Positions 45,295 through 54,433 of a stretch of 64,000 nucleotides of DNA are shown piece by piece. The notes under the pieces were generated by a model. That model made no database searches and was not told where the DNA came from. It was given only the letters and a program-made list of their open reading frames with translations. The DNA comes from DATLFA01 sp039915945 (GTDB lineage Bacteria; Actinomycetota; Acidimicrobiia; Acidimicrobiales; WLNW01). The stretch spans positions 1-64,000 of the forward strand of contig JBDSMH010000213.1 of assembly GCA_039915945.1 (NCBI GenBank), read 5' to 3'. Both the position numbers and the translations under genes were made by a program. Within the stretch, counting starts at the first letter, position 1, and every line of letters begins with the position of its first letter.

Positions 45295-45641
45295 TGTGGG
45301 TGCGCCTCGTCGACAGTGACGCTGTCGCGCTCGGGGCCATCGTCGACGCGTCGTTGCCCGGTGAACCAGGTGGATTCGATCGCGACCTCGTCGTGTGGCG
45401 CACCTTCGACGGCCGCGCGTGCGTCATGGAGGCGCGGTGTCCCCATCAGTGGTCGCATCTCGGCGCGGAAGGCTTCGTCGATGGTGACGAGATCGTATGC
45501 ACGGCGCACTTCTGGCGCTTCGACGTCGAGGGTGTCGGCACCAAGGTCAACGTGAACGGACGGCGCGACGTCAAGGCCGACATCGACGTCGTCGACAACG
45601 AAGAGCGCGACGGCGCCGTGTGGGTTCGTCTGGAGGACTAG
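45294..45641 (+). CDS. Small Rieske [2Fe-2S] protein
   Basis: A 115-residue cytosolic protein with the Rieske cluster ligands in two boxes, CPHQWSHLG and CTAHFWRFD (C-x-H and C-x2-H). There are no membrane or signal segments, so it is a soluble ferredoxin-type Rieske. Its ATG overlaps the MBL stop by one base, so it is translated with the formaldehyde genes. A role in electron transfer for that pathway or a linked oxygenase is possible but unproven. It ends convergent with the secreted-protein gene, stops overlapping by 3 bp. Confidence 0.88.
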   Translation: MWVRLVDSDAVALGAIVDASLPGEPGGFDRDLVVWRTFDGRACVMEARCPHQWSHLGAEGFVDGDEIVCTAHFWRFDVEGVGTKVNVNGRRDVKADIDVVDNEERDGAVWVRLED

Positions 45642-48127
45642 CGGCGCGTGTCGAGCTGACGGCTCGGCCCGGAGAGCGCGAAGCCCAACGAGTTCGACGG
45701 GCTGAACGAACCCTGCACATCCACGACGAGATGTGTGGCGATCTCGGTGTAGATGCAGAAGCTGCCGTCGCCGGCGAGCGGGACGACGCTCAAGTTCGCG
45801 ATGTCGCGCCCTCCGACGAAGTTGCCGTTCGACTTCGAGAACTTCGCCGCTCTCGCGGTCGCGCAGTCTCGATCGGCGGTGATGTAGCCACCGCCCCCGG
45901 TACCGGTCATTGTCAAGTTGACCAACGCATACGGTGTGCCCGGCGCTAGTCCTGTCACGACCGTCGTGGTCGAGTCGCTTGCCGGGCGGGCACCGCCGCG
46001 AGTATCGAATCGGTTGCTCGACGACGTCGCGAACTTCATCGTTCCCGACGGGGCGAAGCGGCCCTGGATGTCGGCGATGACATTGACAGGTGTCTTCGTG
46101 AAGATGCAGAACGTACCGTCGGTATCGATGCGAACGACCGCGAGGTTGGCGATGCTGCTCGACCCGACGACGTAGTTGCCGTTCGAGAACTGCTTGTCAG
46201 CGTTCGTGTCCGCGCGCAGCGTCGAGCAACGATCGGCGGTGATATAGCCCGCCGAATCGGCTTCGGTCATCGTCAGGTTCACCAGTACCGCCTCGGTGCC
46301 GCCCGGCGCGCCGGTCGAGACCTCGGTTATCGCGCCGGCGCCTGGTCTGCCGAGGCGCCTCGTGTCGAATCGTGCCGGCGCGAACTCGGAGAACGAGAGG
46401 TTGCCGTTACCCGAGAAGACACCCTGTACGTCGGCGATCTCGTGAACCGGTGCGTTGTTGTAGAGACAGAAGTGGCCGTTGTCGAGTGGTATGACACCGA
46501 GGTTCGCGATGTCTTGCCCTGGCGTGTAGTTACCGTTCGACTTCGAGTTCCTCGCGGCGGTTGCCGCGGCGCAATCCCGATCGGCGGTCAGATAGCCGGC
46601 GCGCTGCGCGGCCGTCATCGTCAGGTTGACCAACGCCGCTGAACCACCAACACCCGCATTGACGTCGGTGGTCGATCCGCCGGGCCGTGGCTGCGGAGCG
46701 CCGACGAGCAATGGTGCTCGCGAGTACGCAGACGATTGCCGCCCGTTGCCGTCGGTCAGACGAACCCACACCCAATAGAAGCCCGTTGGCAGACCGCCCC
46801 CAAAGTTGAACGTGTTGACGCCGGTTTGCACGGCGATGCCGTTGCCGACTCGCGTGCCGCCGAACGTGCCGCGGTTCGTATCGAGCCAAACCTCTGCCGT
46901 CGTGCCGCCGCTCGGTGCACCGATGCCCTGCGCGTCGTCGCGGAACTTCACCGCAAAACCCGGTGTCGCCGTGTCGACGGCCGACAACTTGATGTCGTCG
47001 ACGGTGAAGCAGCGAACTCCTCGGTCCTCGTGCGGATCGAAGCGGATCTCGGTTATCTGTTGACCGCCCCAGCCCGGCCCGCCCGTGCCTTCTTCGAGCA
47101 CCGCGTTCGGCGGATTGGTGCCGAGCTCGAGGTCGATGTCGTTCCATCCGGGGTAGACGACGATGTCCTGCGAGATCTGGTAGAAGTCCAACCCTGCGGT
47201 GCGGAACAGCACCCGCGCGTTCATACCGCCGCCGGGTGCGTCGGCGAGGCTGAAGCCGCCTTCGTAGAAGATGCGCACGCTGAGCCGGTTGTACCAATTG
47301 CCGTCGATGGGTTCGGCGATCGGCAGAATGAAGCCGGGATCGTTGTTGGTGCTGCACGCATGCATCGAGCCGTTGGCGAACGAGATGTTGTTGATGTTCG
47401 CGTAGTCGGCCACGTCATCAGGGCCGTTGAAGTCCCACGCGTTGCCCCGCACGTTTGCGGCGTAGTCGGCGCCACCGGCGCGGTCGGGGTCGAGCACGTT
47501 CGGGATGGGCTCGGTGACCGGCGCGGCCGATCCTCCGTTGCGCAGTACACGGATGTAGTCGATCTCGAACGAGCCGGCAGCGGCAGCGAACACGCGCAGG
47601 CCATAGACGTTGCCCGTCCATCCCTGCGCCGCGCCGACGGGGAACGTGTACGTCTGCCATCCCTGGTCGAGGAGAAACGACATGTTGGGATTACAGGTGG
47701 GCACCGTCTCGCCGCACGTGTAGAAGCTGAGCCCTGCGGGAGTCTGGCCGGACAGCGAAGTGCGCATGCGCATGACGATCGTGGAGTAGTTCGACGCTAC
47801 GATCGGCCGCAACCACGTGCTCGATCCCCACTGCAGCGCATGTGAGCCGTAGTGCGCGCTGCCGATGAGCACACCGCCTTGCGCCGCGGCGTCGTACTTC
47901 AACGTGCCGCCGCTGACCGACGCGTTGGAGATGTTGGCCGACTCTGCGCGAGCTTGGAAGTCCCAGTCCGCGTCGTTGCTGAAATCCCACGGATCGCCGA
48001 GTTCTTCGGTCGCGTAGTCGCCCGACGAGGAGTATCCGCCGGGGGTCGCGTGGGCTGTCATCGTCGGTGAAAGCACCGTTGCCAAGATTGCGCCGACCAA
48101 GAAAAGTCGTCGATTTCGCCGAAACAC
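45638..48127 (-). CDS. Large secreted multi-repeat protein, function unknown
   Basis: An 829-residue secreted protein. A signal peptide (VFRRNRRLFLVGAILATVLS, cut after about THA) is followed by a beta-rich N-terminal part of about 450 residues with sandwich-like, CBM-like stretches (WDFSNDADW, EIDYIRVLRNG, CFTVDDIKLSAVD), a hinge rich in Pro and Gly, and three C-terminal repeats of about 97-120 residues (nt 46292-46639, 45932-46291, 45641-45931). Each repeat has LVNLTMT, GYxTADR, SNGN, IANL, a Cys, and VQG or IQG, then DTR. The GTG at 48127 has a GGAGG 7 bases upstream and gives a clean signal; an ATG at 48169 is less likely. Adhesion or glycan binding is possible. Confidence 0.82.
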   Translation of the reverse strand: MFRRNRRLFLVGAILATVLSPTMTAHATPGGYSSSGDYATEELGDPWDFSNDADWDFQARAESANISNASVSGGTLKYDAAAQGGVLIGSAHYGSHALQWGSSTWLRPIVASNYSTIVMRMRTSLSGQTPAGLSFYTCGETVPTCNPNMSFLLDQGWQTYTFPVGAAQGWTGNVYGLRVFAAAAGSFEIDYIRVLRNGGSAAPVTEPIPNVLDPDRAGGADYAANVRGNAWDFNGPDDVADYANINNISFANGSMHACSTNNDPGFILPIAEPIDGNWYNRLSVRIFYEGGFSLADAPGGGMNARVLFRTAGLDFYQISQDIVVYPGWNDIDLELGTNPPNAVLEEGTGGPGWGGQQITEIRFDPHEDRGVRCFTVDDIKLSAVDTATPGFAVKFRDDAQGIGAPSGGTTAEVWLDTNRGTFGGTRVGNGIAVQTGVNTFNFGGGLPTGFYWVWVRLTDGNGRQSSAYSRAPLLVGAPQPRPGGSTTDVNAGVGGSAALVNLTMTAAQRAGYLTADRDCAAATAARNSKSNGNYTPGQDIANLGVIPLDNGHFCLYNNAPVHEIADVQGVFSGNGNLSFSEFAPARFDTRRLGRPGAGAITEVSTGAPGGTEAVLVNLTMTEADSAGYITADRCSTLRADTNADKQFSNGNYVVGSSSIANLAVVRIDTDGTFCIFTKTPVNVIADIQGRFAPSGTMKFATSSSNRFDTRGGARPASDSTTTVVTGLAPGTPYALVNLTMTGTGGGGYITADRDCATARAAKFSKSNGNFVGGRDIANLSVVPLAGDGSFCIYTEIATHLVVDVQGSFSPSNSLGFALSGPSRQLDTRR
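45641..46639 (-). repeat. Three tandem 97-120-residue protein-coding repeats
   Basis: The C-terminal third of the secreted protein is three homologous modules at 46292-46639, 45932-46291 and 45641-45931. Shared elements in order are ALVNLTMT, GYITADR with a Cys soon after, SNGNY/F, IANLxVV, DGxFCIYT, and VDVQGxF then xDTRR. Conserved Cys in each module could pair within it. Confidence 0.85.
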
Positions 48128-48134
48128 GTGGGAT

Positions 48135-48139
48135 CCTCC
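48135..48139 (-). promoter_or_regulatory. Ribosome binding site of the secreted-protein gene
   Basis: GGAGG on the minus strand sits 7 bases before the GTG at 48127 and decides this start over the ATG at 48169, which lacks such a site and would lengthen the signal peptide start. Confidence 0.7.
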
Positions 48140-48231
48140 GTGGGTGCCGCCCGCACGTGTGATCGACATGGAACCTAACGCGGTTGACCTAAAAAGGACG
48201 GTCGCGCCAAACGTTGCAGTACGTTCGACCT

Positions 48232-49320
48232 ATGGAATCACCCGTTAGAGAGCCTGCTCGCGACGTAGATCCCGATGCATTGGCTGCGTTCACATTTCAC
48301 GTGTGGAACTACAAACAGGGTCAGATGGTGTCGCTGATGATCCAACTCGGCGATCGCCTCGGCCTCTACGCAGCACTCGACAGCGCGGGGCCGGTGTCCG
48401 CCCAAGAGCTTGCGGCGCGTACCGGCTTGCATCCGCGCTGGCTGCTCGAATGGTTGCGGGGACAAGCCGCGGCGCGGTTGGTTGCGCGTCACCCCGATGA
48501 CCGATTCGAACTCACCCTCGAGGCCGCGTTGGTTCTCGCGCGCGCCGACGAGGTCACGTTCGCGGCCGCCGCGTTCGACGAAGAACGTCCCTCGGACTAT
48601 GTCGATCGGCTGAGCGGCGCGTTCCGCAGCGGTATCGGCCTGACCTACGACGATCTCGGTCGCGGCTGCGCCCATCATGTCGAGCGCATGTTGGGTCCGG
48701 TCACGCGCGCGCTGTTGGTCCCCGTCGTGATCCCCGCGCTCGATGGTGTGCAGGCCAAGCTCGAACGCGGTGCCGTCGTCGCCGATGTGGGTTGCGGTGC
48801 GGGCCTCGCGCTCGAGTTGTTGGCGCAGGCCTTTCCGCTGTCGCAGTTCCATGGCTACGACCTTTCGCGGCATGCCATCGAGACCGCTCGCGACCGCATG
48901 GTCCGAGCCGGTCTCGCCAACGTCGAGTTCCATCACGATCGCGCCGAAGATATCTCGCCGGATCTTTCGTTCGACCTCGTACTCACCTTCGACTGCATGC
49001 ACGACATGACCCGACCTGATCGCGCCATCGACGTCATTCGTCGATCGTTGAAGCCCGATGGCACGTGGTTGATCAAGGACATACGCAGCGCCCCCGAGTT
49101 CGCTGACAATCTCAAGAACCCGATGTTGGCCTTGATGTACGCGTCCTCCGTCGCGACGTGTATGTCGTCGGCGATGTCCGAACCCGATGGGCTCGGTCTC
49201 GGCACGTTGGGCTTCAACCCGGAGGTCGCGGAGTCGATGGTGCGGGCGGGCGGCTTCACCGACTTCCGCGTGCACGACTTCCCTGACAAGGCGAATCTCT
49301 ACTATGAGGTTCGCATCTAG
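48232..49320 (+). CDS. Class I SAM-dependent methyltransferase with N-terminal winged-helix domain
   Basis: A 362-residue protein. The first 110 residues form a winged-helix-like dimerisation domain (ELAARTGLHPRWLLEWLRGQ), and the rest is a Rossmann methyltransferase with VVADVGCGAGLALELLAQAF, GYDLSRHAIETARDRM and VLTFDCMHDM. Relatives include O-methyltransferases and uncharacterised enzymes; the substrate is unknown. The ATG at 48232 is preferred to the in-frame TTG at 48214. It runs 17 bp before the SDR gene and may share its transcript. Confidence 0.86.
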   Translation: MESPVREPARDVDPDALAAFTFHVWNYKQGQMVSLMIQLGDRLGLYAALDSAGPVSAQELAARTGLHPRWLLEWLRGQAAARLVARHPDDRFELTLEAALVLARADEVTFAAAAFDEERPSDYVDRLSGAFRSGIGLTYDDLGRGCAHHVERMLGPVTRALLVPVVIPALDGVQAKLERGAVVADVGCGAGLALELLAQAFPLSQFHGYDLSRHAIETARDRMVRAGLANVEFHHDRAEDISPDLSFDLVLTFDCMHDMTRPDRAIDVIRRSLKPDGTWLIKDIRSAPEFADNLKNPMLALMYASSVATCMSSAMSEPDGLGLGTLGFNPEVAESMVRAGGFTDFRVHDFPDKANLYYEVRI

Positions 49321-49337
49321 GAACCTGGGGAGAGCTA

Positions 49338-50117
49338 ATGGCCGGACGTCTGGTGGAGCGCGTCGCGATTGTCACGGGTGCCGGTTCCGGCATCGGTCGT
49401 GCGAGCGCAATGAAAATGGCGAGTGAAGGAGCGTTGGTGATCGTGAACGACATCAACGGCGACACGGCAGAGGCGACGGTGCAGGAAATTCGTGCGGCCG
49501 GCGGCACGGCCGAGGCCCGCCCCGCGGATGTACGGCTGCGCGTCGAGGTCGACGCGCTGATCGACGAGACGGTGGCGCGCCACGGCCGGCTCGACGTGTT
49601 GCACAACAACGCCGGCGGTGGGGGCACGGTGCCGTTCCTCGACTTGAGCGACGAGGCGTATCTCGGCGACATCGCCCTCAATCAGCATTCGGTCTTCTAC
49701 GGCATCCGTGCCGCGCTGCGGGTGATGGTGCCACGCGGCAGCGGCTCGATCATCTCGACGTCGTCGGCCGCCGGTCTCGGCGCCGTCCCCGGCTTGGCGG
49801 CGTACGGCTCGGCCAAGGCCGCCGTGATCATGCTCACCCGTTGCGCGGCGGTGGAGTACGCCCACACCGGTGTGCGGGTGAATGCGATTGCGCCGGGCTC
49901 GATGGGTACGCCGGCCTTCGCGATGTGGCTCGACTCGATGCCCGTCGGCCTCGCCGGCTACGAGCGCCAGATCCCCCAGAATCGACTCGGTCGACCCGAC
50001 GAGATCGCCGACGCCGCCGCCTGGCTGGCCTCCGACGAATCGTCCTATGTCAACGGGGCGGTCATCCCCGTTGACGGCGGATGCTGGGCGAAATTGGCCA
50101 GCCCCACCTTCAACTGA
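49338..50117 (+). CDS. Short-chain dehydrogenase/reductase (SDR)
   Basis: A 259-residue classical SDR with the NAD(P) motif TGAGSGIGRAS, NNAGGGG, the catalytic Ser region (IISTSSAAG) and YGSAK, and INAIAPG-type sequence read as VNAIAPGSMGTP. The NAD preference is suggested by an acidic residue after the second strand (VNDING). It would oxidise or reduce an alcohol or ketone, substrate unknown. A GGGAGAG precedes the ATG. It follows the methyltransferase by 17 bp. Confidence 0.9.
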   Translation: MAGRLVERVAIVTGAGSGIGRASAMKMASEGALVIVNDINGDTAEATVQEIRAAGGTAEARPADVRLRVEVDALIDETVARHGRLDVLHNNAGGGGTVPFLDLSDEAYLGDIALNQHSVFYGIRAALRVMVPRGSGSIISTSSAAGLGAVPGLAAYGSAKAAVIMLTRCAAVEYAHTGVRVNAIAPGSMGTPAFAMWLDSMPVGLAGYERQIPQNRLGRPDEIADAAAWLASDESSYVNGAVIPVDGGCWAKLASPTFN

Positions 50118-50199
50118 CGTCGGCCCGGGCCGCGCAAGGCCTCCGACCAGGGCCGCAACCTACAGCTATTTATTATCCCTATAGTTAATCAATTAGGGG

Positions 50200-50270
50200 T
50201 TTACGGCGACCTATCTCATGGGTATGGTCGTAACCTAATTGCAACATTCTGCGGGCCGGCGGGTCCGCAG
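50200..50270 (+). promoter_or_regulatory. Candidate promoter region and leader hairpin of otsA
   Basis: The 226-bp gap before otsA holds the most AT-rich patch I noticed in the window (about 50163-50205), including CCCTA and TAGGG arms. TTTACG at 50200 and TATGGT at 50223 with a 17-bp spacer form a fair sigma-70-type pair. A 6-bp hairpin (CTGCGG ... CCGCAG, 50249-50270) lies in the likely leader. GGAGGAG at 50330 is the ribosome site. Confidence 0.4.
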
Positions 50271-50343
50271 CAAGAAGTAACGGGCGAATTCCGACGTCCG
50301 GCCTTTGCGGTCGCACACCGCACGGTCGTGGAGGAGTCCACTA

Positions 50344-51792
50344 ATGACGATCATCGACCTGCGTACCTCCGATGGTGTGGCACTCACGCCGGATGGCGGC
50401 GCGGCGCCCGTGAGCGCCGCTCCGCTCGTTTCGGACTTCTTGGTGCTGGCCAACCGCCTGCCCGTCAGCATTGCCGACGGCGAGGCGGTGCGCAGCCCCG
50501 GTGGATTGGTGGCCGCGCTGTTGCCGGCGTTGTCCGCTGGCAACGGTGTGTGGATCGGCGCGTCGGGCAGTCCCGGCGCCGGCTCGGTGCCCACCGAATA
50601 CGAGGGCGTGCGTCTGCGTGACGTCGCGATCGCGCCCGGCGACATCGACGATTATTACGACGGCTTTGCGAACAACACGCTGTGGCCGCTCTACCACGAT
50701 GCCATCCGCAAGCCGACCTTCAACAAGGCCTGGTGGGACGCGTACGTGCGAGTCAACCATGCATTCGCGTCGGCGGCGGTAGAGGCCGCGTCGCCCGGCG
50801 CCATGGTGTGGGTGCACGACTATCACCTGCAGTTGGTGCCCGAGATGCTGCGGGCCCGCCGGCCCGATTTGCGCATCGGGTTCTTCCTCCACATCCCCTT
50901 CCCGCCCCAAGAACTGTTCATGCAGTTGCCGTGGCGCAAAGAGATCTTGCGCGGGGTGCTCGGTTCCGACGTCGTGGGCTTCCAAGAACCGACTGCCGCG
51001 GCCAACTTCCGCCGACTGGCTCGCCTCGTCGGCGCCAACGGGCGCGGGCATTCGCTGAACTACGACGGCCGCGTCGTGCAGGTGGGCGCCTTCCCGGTGT
51101 CGATCGACATCGAGCCCTTCGAGACGCTGGCGTCGTCGCCATCGGTCCAGCAGCGCGCCATCGAGATCCGTCAGGGCCTCGGCTCGCCCGAGCACGTACT
51201 GCTCGGCGTCGACCGCCTCGACTACACCAAGGGCATCGACCTGCGGCTGCGCGCGTTCCGCGAGCTGCTCGAAGAGGGCGTGCTCGATCCCCAGAAAGTC
51301 GTCATGGTCCAGATCGCGGTGCCGAGCCGCGAAAATGTGCACGACTATCTATGCCAACGGGAGATCGTCGAGCGTATGGTGGGCGAGATCAACGGCTCAT
51401 TCGCTCGCGTAGGCACGACTCCGGTGCATTACCTCCACCGGTCGATTCCGATGGAAGAGCTCGTCGCGCTGTATTGCGCGGCCGACGTCATGTTGGTCAC
51501 CCCGCTGCGTGACGGCATGAACCTCGTGGCCAAAGAGTACGTCGCGTCACGCGTCGATCAGGGCGGCGCGCTCGTATTGTCCGAATTCGCCGGTGCCGCG
51601 CGCGAGCTCGGTGCCGCGGATCTCGTCAATCCCCACGACATCGAAGACATGAAGGTCGCGATCACGGCGTCATTGCGCCGCAGCCGACCGCTGGCCACTC
51701 GCCGGATGCAACGGCTTCGCCACTCGGTGAAGAACCACGACGTCTACCACTGGACCGAGTCCTTTCTCGGAGCGCTTCGCGCCGTGCGCTGA
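50344..51792 (+). CDS. otsA: Alpha,alpha-trehalose-6-phosphate synthase
   Basis: OtsA makes trehalose 6-phosphate from UDP-glucose (or another NDP-glucose) and glucose 6-phosphate. The 482-residue GT20 protein has LVLANRLPVSI, NNTLWPLYHD, WVHDYHLQLVPEML, FFLHIPFPPQELF, LLGVDRLDYTKGIDLRLRAF, and LVTPLRDGMNLVAKEYVA. The ATG at 50344 fits a family start a few residues upstream of the first strand, with a good ribosome site. It overlaps the next gene, the phosphatase, by one base. Confidence 0.95.
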   Translation: MTIIDLRTSDGVALTPDGGAAPVSAAPLVSDFLVLANRLPVSIADGEAVRSPGGLVAALLPALSAGNGVWIGASGSPGAGSVPTEYEGVRLRDVAIAPGDIDDYYDGFANNTLWPLYHDAIRKPTFNKAWWDAYVRVNHAFASAAVEAASPGAMVWVHDYHLQLVPEMLRARRPDLRIGFFLHIPFPPQELFMQLPWRKEILRGVLGSDVVGFQEPTAAANFRRLARLVGANGRGHSLNYDGRVVQVGAFPVSIDIEPFETLASSPSVQQRAIEIRQGLGSPEHVLLGVDRLDYTKGIDLRLRAFRELLEEGVLDPQKVVMVQIAVPSRENVHDYLCQREIVERMVGEINGSFARVGTTPVHYLHRSIPMEELVALYCAADVMLVTPLRDGMNLVAKEYVASRVDQGGALVLSEFAGAARELGAADLVNPHDIEDMKVAITASLRRSRPLATRRMQRLRHSVKNHDVYHWTESFLGALRAVR

Positions 51793-54353
51793 TGCCCGAA
51801 ACGGACGCAGCGCTCGACAATCGTGTACGCGAACTGGCTCGCGCTGCAGTCCTTCTGGTCGGGTGTGATTTCGATGGAACGCTGGCGCCCCTCGTCGACG
51901 ATCCCGCACGCGCCTTGGGCAACGCCGACTCGGTGCGCGCGTTGCGCTTGATGGCGGGGCTGCCCCACACGCACGTGGCGGTGGTGTCCGGACGCTCGCT
52001 GCGCGATCTCGCGCTGCTCAGTCGCCTGCCGAGCGAAGTCCATCTCGTCGGCAGCCACGGCTCCGAGTTCGATGTCGGCATCTCGATCGATATCGACGAG
52101 GCCGCCCGTGAGCGACTCGCCGACATCAGCCGCGAGCTCGACAAGTTGGCCCAGGGCCACGATGGCATCGGTCTCGAAGTCAAGCCGGCCAGCATCGCGT
52201 TGCACTACCGGACCGCCGACCGCGAGACGGCTTCTGCCGTCGTCGACGCCGTACTCAAAGGCCCGGCGGCGCGCGAAGGCGTCTACGTCAAACACGGCAA
52301 GATGGTCGTGGAACTCGCGGTCGTGCACGCGAACAAGGGCGACAGCCTGCAACGGTTGCGCCAAGAGGTCGGTGCGTCGGCGGTCGTGTATTTCGGCGAC
52401 GACGTCACCGACGAAGATGCGTTCGTCACCTTGTCCGGGCCCGATCTCGGGATCAAGGTCGGTGAAGGCGAGACCCATGCGTCACTCCGGCTGAATGGCA
52501 CCGACCAGGTCGCGCAGGTACTCGCACAGCTCTATGAGGCGAGACGCGATTGGGTGTTGGGCACGGGCGCACTGCCCATCGAGCGCCACTCATTGCTGTC
52601 CAACGGCAAGCACACGGCCATCGTCAATCCCCGAGGACGCATCGTGTGGATGTGTTTCCCGCGGCCCGATTCGCCGGCGCTGTTCGCCGAGTTGGTCGGC
52701 GGGGAGCCTGCGGGTTACTTCGACGTCGCATCGGCCCGCAACGCCGTGCCGCTGGCGCAGCGTTACGTGGGCGATTCGATGATCGTGCAAACGCGTTGGC
52801 CCGGTTTCACCGTGCACGACTATTTCGACGATCCGCCGGCCGAACGCGAAGACCAGAACGCGCCGCTGCGTTTGCTGCGCTGTCTTTCCGGCAGCGAGGT
52901 CGCGCGAGTTACGTTCGCCCCTCGGCCCGACTACTCGATGGGCCCCGTCAGCATGAGCGTCGAGCGCGACGCAGACGACCGGCCCATCGGCCTCGTTGCG
53001 TCCGGGTCGTCGCTGCCGATCGCATTGCGTGCGCCCGGGGTCGAGTGGACCTTGCGCGAAGACGGCGTGCACATGACGGCGACCGCCGAAATAGACCTAC
53101 GCAACGGGCCCGTGCTGTTCGAATTGCGGTGCGGCACGCGGGACCTCGCCGACGACTACTACCCCGAGGCGATGCGGCGGCAGCGGGCCAAGGATGCGTG
53201 GAGCAATTGGGCGGCAGGGTTACGGCTGCCCGCCATCGAGGCCGACGCGGCGCGTCGTAGCGCGCTCACGCTCAAAGGCCTTTGTTACCACCCGACCGGT
53301 GCGTTCCTCGCCGCCGCGACGACCAGTCTCCCCGCGCATCTCGGCGGCGTTCGCAACTGGGACTACCGCTACGCGTGGCTGCGCGATGGCGCGCTCTCGG
53401 CACGCGCGCTCGTGCGCCTCGGCAGCAACCAAGAGGCGTTGCAGTTCGTGGCGTGGTTGGCGGCCGTCTTCGAGAAAGTCCCCGATGCCGACCGCATCAT
53501 GCCGTTGTATTCGGTCAACGGTTCCGAGTTGGGCGTCGAAGCGGTTTTGGCCCAGCTGCCCGGATACGCCGGTAGCCGGCCCGTGAGAGTCGGCAACGCC
53601 GCGCTGCATCAAGTGCAACTCGACGTGTTCGGTCCGGTGCTCGATCTGCTCTACGAGCTGTGCGAGAGCGGGGTCGTGCTCGATCGCCGCCAACTCGCGG
53701 TGGCCGAGATGATGGTCGGTGCCGTGAGCCGCCGATGGCACGAACCCGACCACGGCATCTGGGAAGTGCGCATCGCCCCTCGCCACCACGTCCACTCCAA
53801 GGTGATGTGTTGGATGGCCGTCGACCGCGCGATCGCCATGAGCGAGCGCAACGGTGGCAAAGCCCGACCCGAATGGATTGCGCTGCGCGAAGAGATTCGC
53901 AACGACGTGTTGACGAACGGATGGGACGACAAGGTCGGCAGCTTCGTCGTCGCGTACGGCGTGCCCGAGCTCGACGCGTCGGTGTTGCAGATCGTGTCGA
54001 GCGGCATGCTGTCCGCCGACGACGAACGCGCGCGAGCGACGCTGCGAGCAATCGAAGTGGCGCTGCGCGACGGACCAACGGTGTTCCGATACCGCTATGA
54101 CGACGGCATCGCCGGCCACGATTCGGGGTTCCACCTCTGCACCGGTTGGCTCATCGAGGCCTACGTGCGTTCGGGCCGACTCGACGATGCCTACGACTTG
54201 TTCAAGCAGATGTTGACCCTCACCGGCCCCACTGGCCTACTCAGCGAGGGCTATGACCCCCGCACCGACCGCGCGCTGGGCAACTTCCCGCAGGCGTATT
54301 CGCACATCGCCGTTGTCGATTCGGCCTATGCGATCTCACGCTGGCCCGGCTAG
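51792..54353 (+). CDS. otsB: Trehalose-6-phosphate phosphatase fused to a GH15 glycosidase (trehalase-like) domain
   Basis: An 853-residue two-domain protein. Residues 1-250 are a HAD trehalose phosphatase: LVGCDFDGTLAPLVDDPARA, VVSGRSLRDLALL, HGSEFDV, KHGKMVVEL and YFGDDVTDEDAF. From about residue 260 comes a GH15 domain with NGKHTAIVNPRGRIVWMCFP, GGVRNWDYRYAWLRDGA, HEPDHGIWEVR and, near the end, GLLSEGYDPRTDRALGNFPQAYSH. GH15 members include glucoamylases and mycobacterial trehalases, so the protein could make trehalose and also cut it. The ATG start overlaps the otsA stop. The fusion is known in actinomycetes; which activity dominates is unclear. Confidence 0.92.
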   Translation: MPETDAALDNRVRELARAAVLLVGCDFDGTLAPLVDDPARALGNADSVRALRLMAGLPHTHVAVVSGRSLRDLALLSRLPSEVHLVGSHGSEFDVGISIDIDEAARERLADISRELDKLAQGHDGIGLEVKPASIALHYRTADRETASAVVDAVLKGPAAREGVYVKHGKMVVELAVVHANKGDSLQRLRQEVGASAVVYFGDDVTDEDAFVTLSGPDLGIKVGEGETHASLRLNGTDQVAQVLAQLYEARRDWVLGTGALPIERHSLLSNGKHTAIVNPRGRIVWMCFPRPDSPALFAELVGGEPAGYFDVASARNAVPLAQRYVGDSMIVQTRWPGFTVHDYFDDPPAEREDQNAPLRLLRCLSGSEVARVTFAPRPDYSMGPVSMSVERDADDRPIGLVASGSSLPIALRAPGVEWTLREDGVHMTATAEIDLRNGPVLFELRCGTRDLADDYYPEAMRRQRAKDAWSNWAAGLRLPAIEADAARRSALTLKGLCYHPTGAFLAAATTSLPAHLGGVRNWDYRYAWLRDGALSARALVRLGSNQEALQFVAWLAAVFEKVPDADRIMPLYSVNGSELGVEAVLAQLPGYAGSRPVRVGNAALHQVQLDVFGPVLDLLYELCESGVVLDRRQLAVAEMMVGAVSRRWHEPDHGIWEVRIAPRHHVHSKVMCWMAVDRAIAMSERNGGKARPEWIALREEIRNDVLTNGWDDKVGSFVVAYGVPELDASVLQIVSSGMLSADDERARATLRAIEVALRDGPTVFRYRYDDGIAGHDSGFHLCTGWLIEAYVRSGRLDDAYDLFKQMLTLTGPTGLLSEGYDPRTDRALGNFPQAYSHIAVVDSAYAISRWPG

Positions 54354-54357
54354 CCAG

Positions 54358-54397
54358 TGCGGCTCCGCCGCACCGGATGGGCGGCTTCGCCGCGGGA
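54358..54397 (-). terminator. 40-bp double-hairpin repeat between convergent genes (copy 2)
   Basis: On the minus strand it reads almost as the copy at 24011-24050 (38 of 40 bases), with GCGGC-GAA-GCCGC and GCGGC-GGA-GCCGC hairpins. It lies 5 bp after the otsB stop and 37 bp before the ligase stop on the other strand, so it can terminate both. Confidence 0.7.
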
Positions 54398-54433
54398 AGG
54401 ACGTCTCGCTTTCAGGGACGCCGCGGCGCTCGT

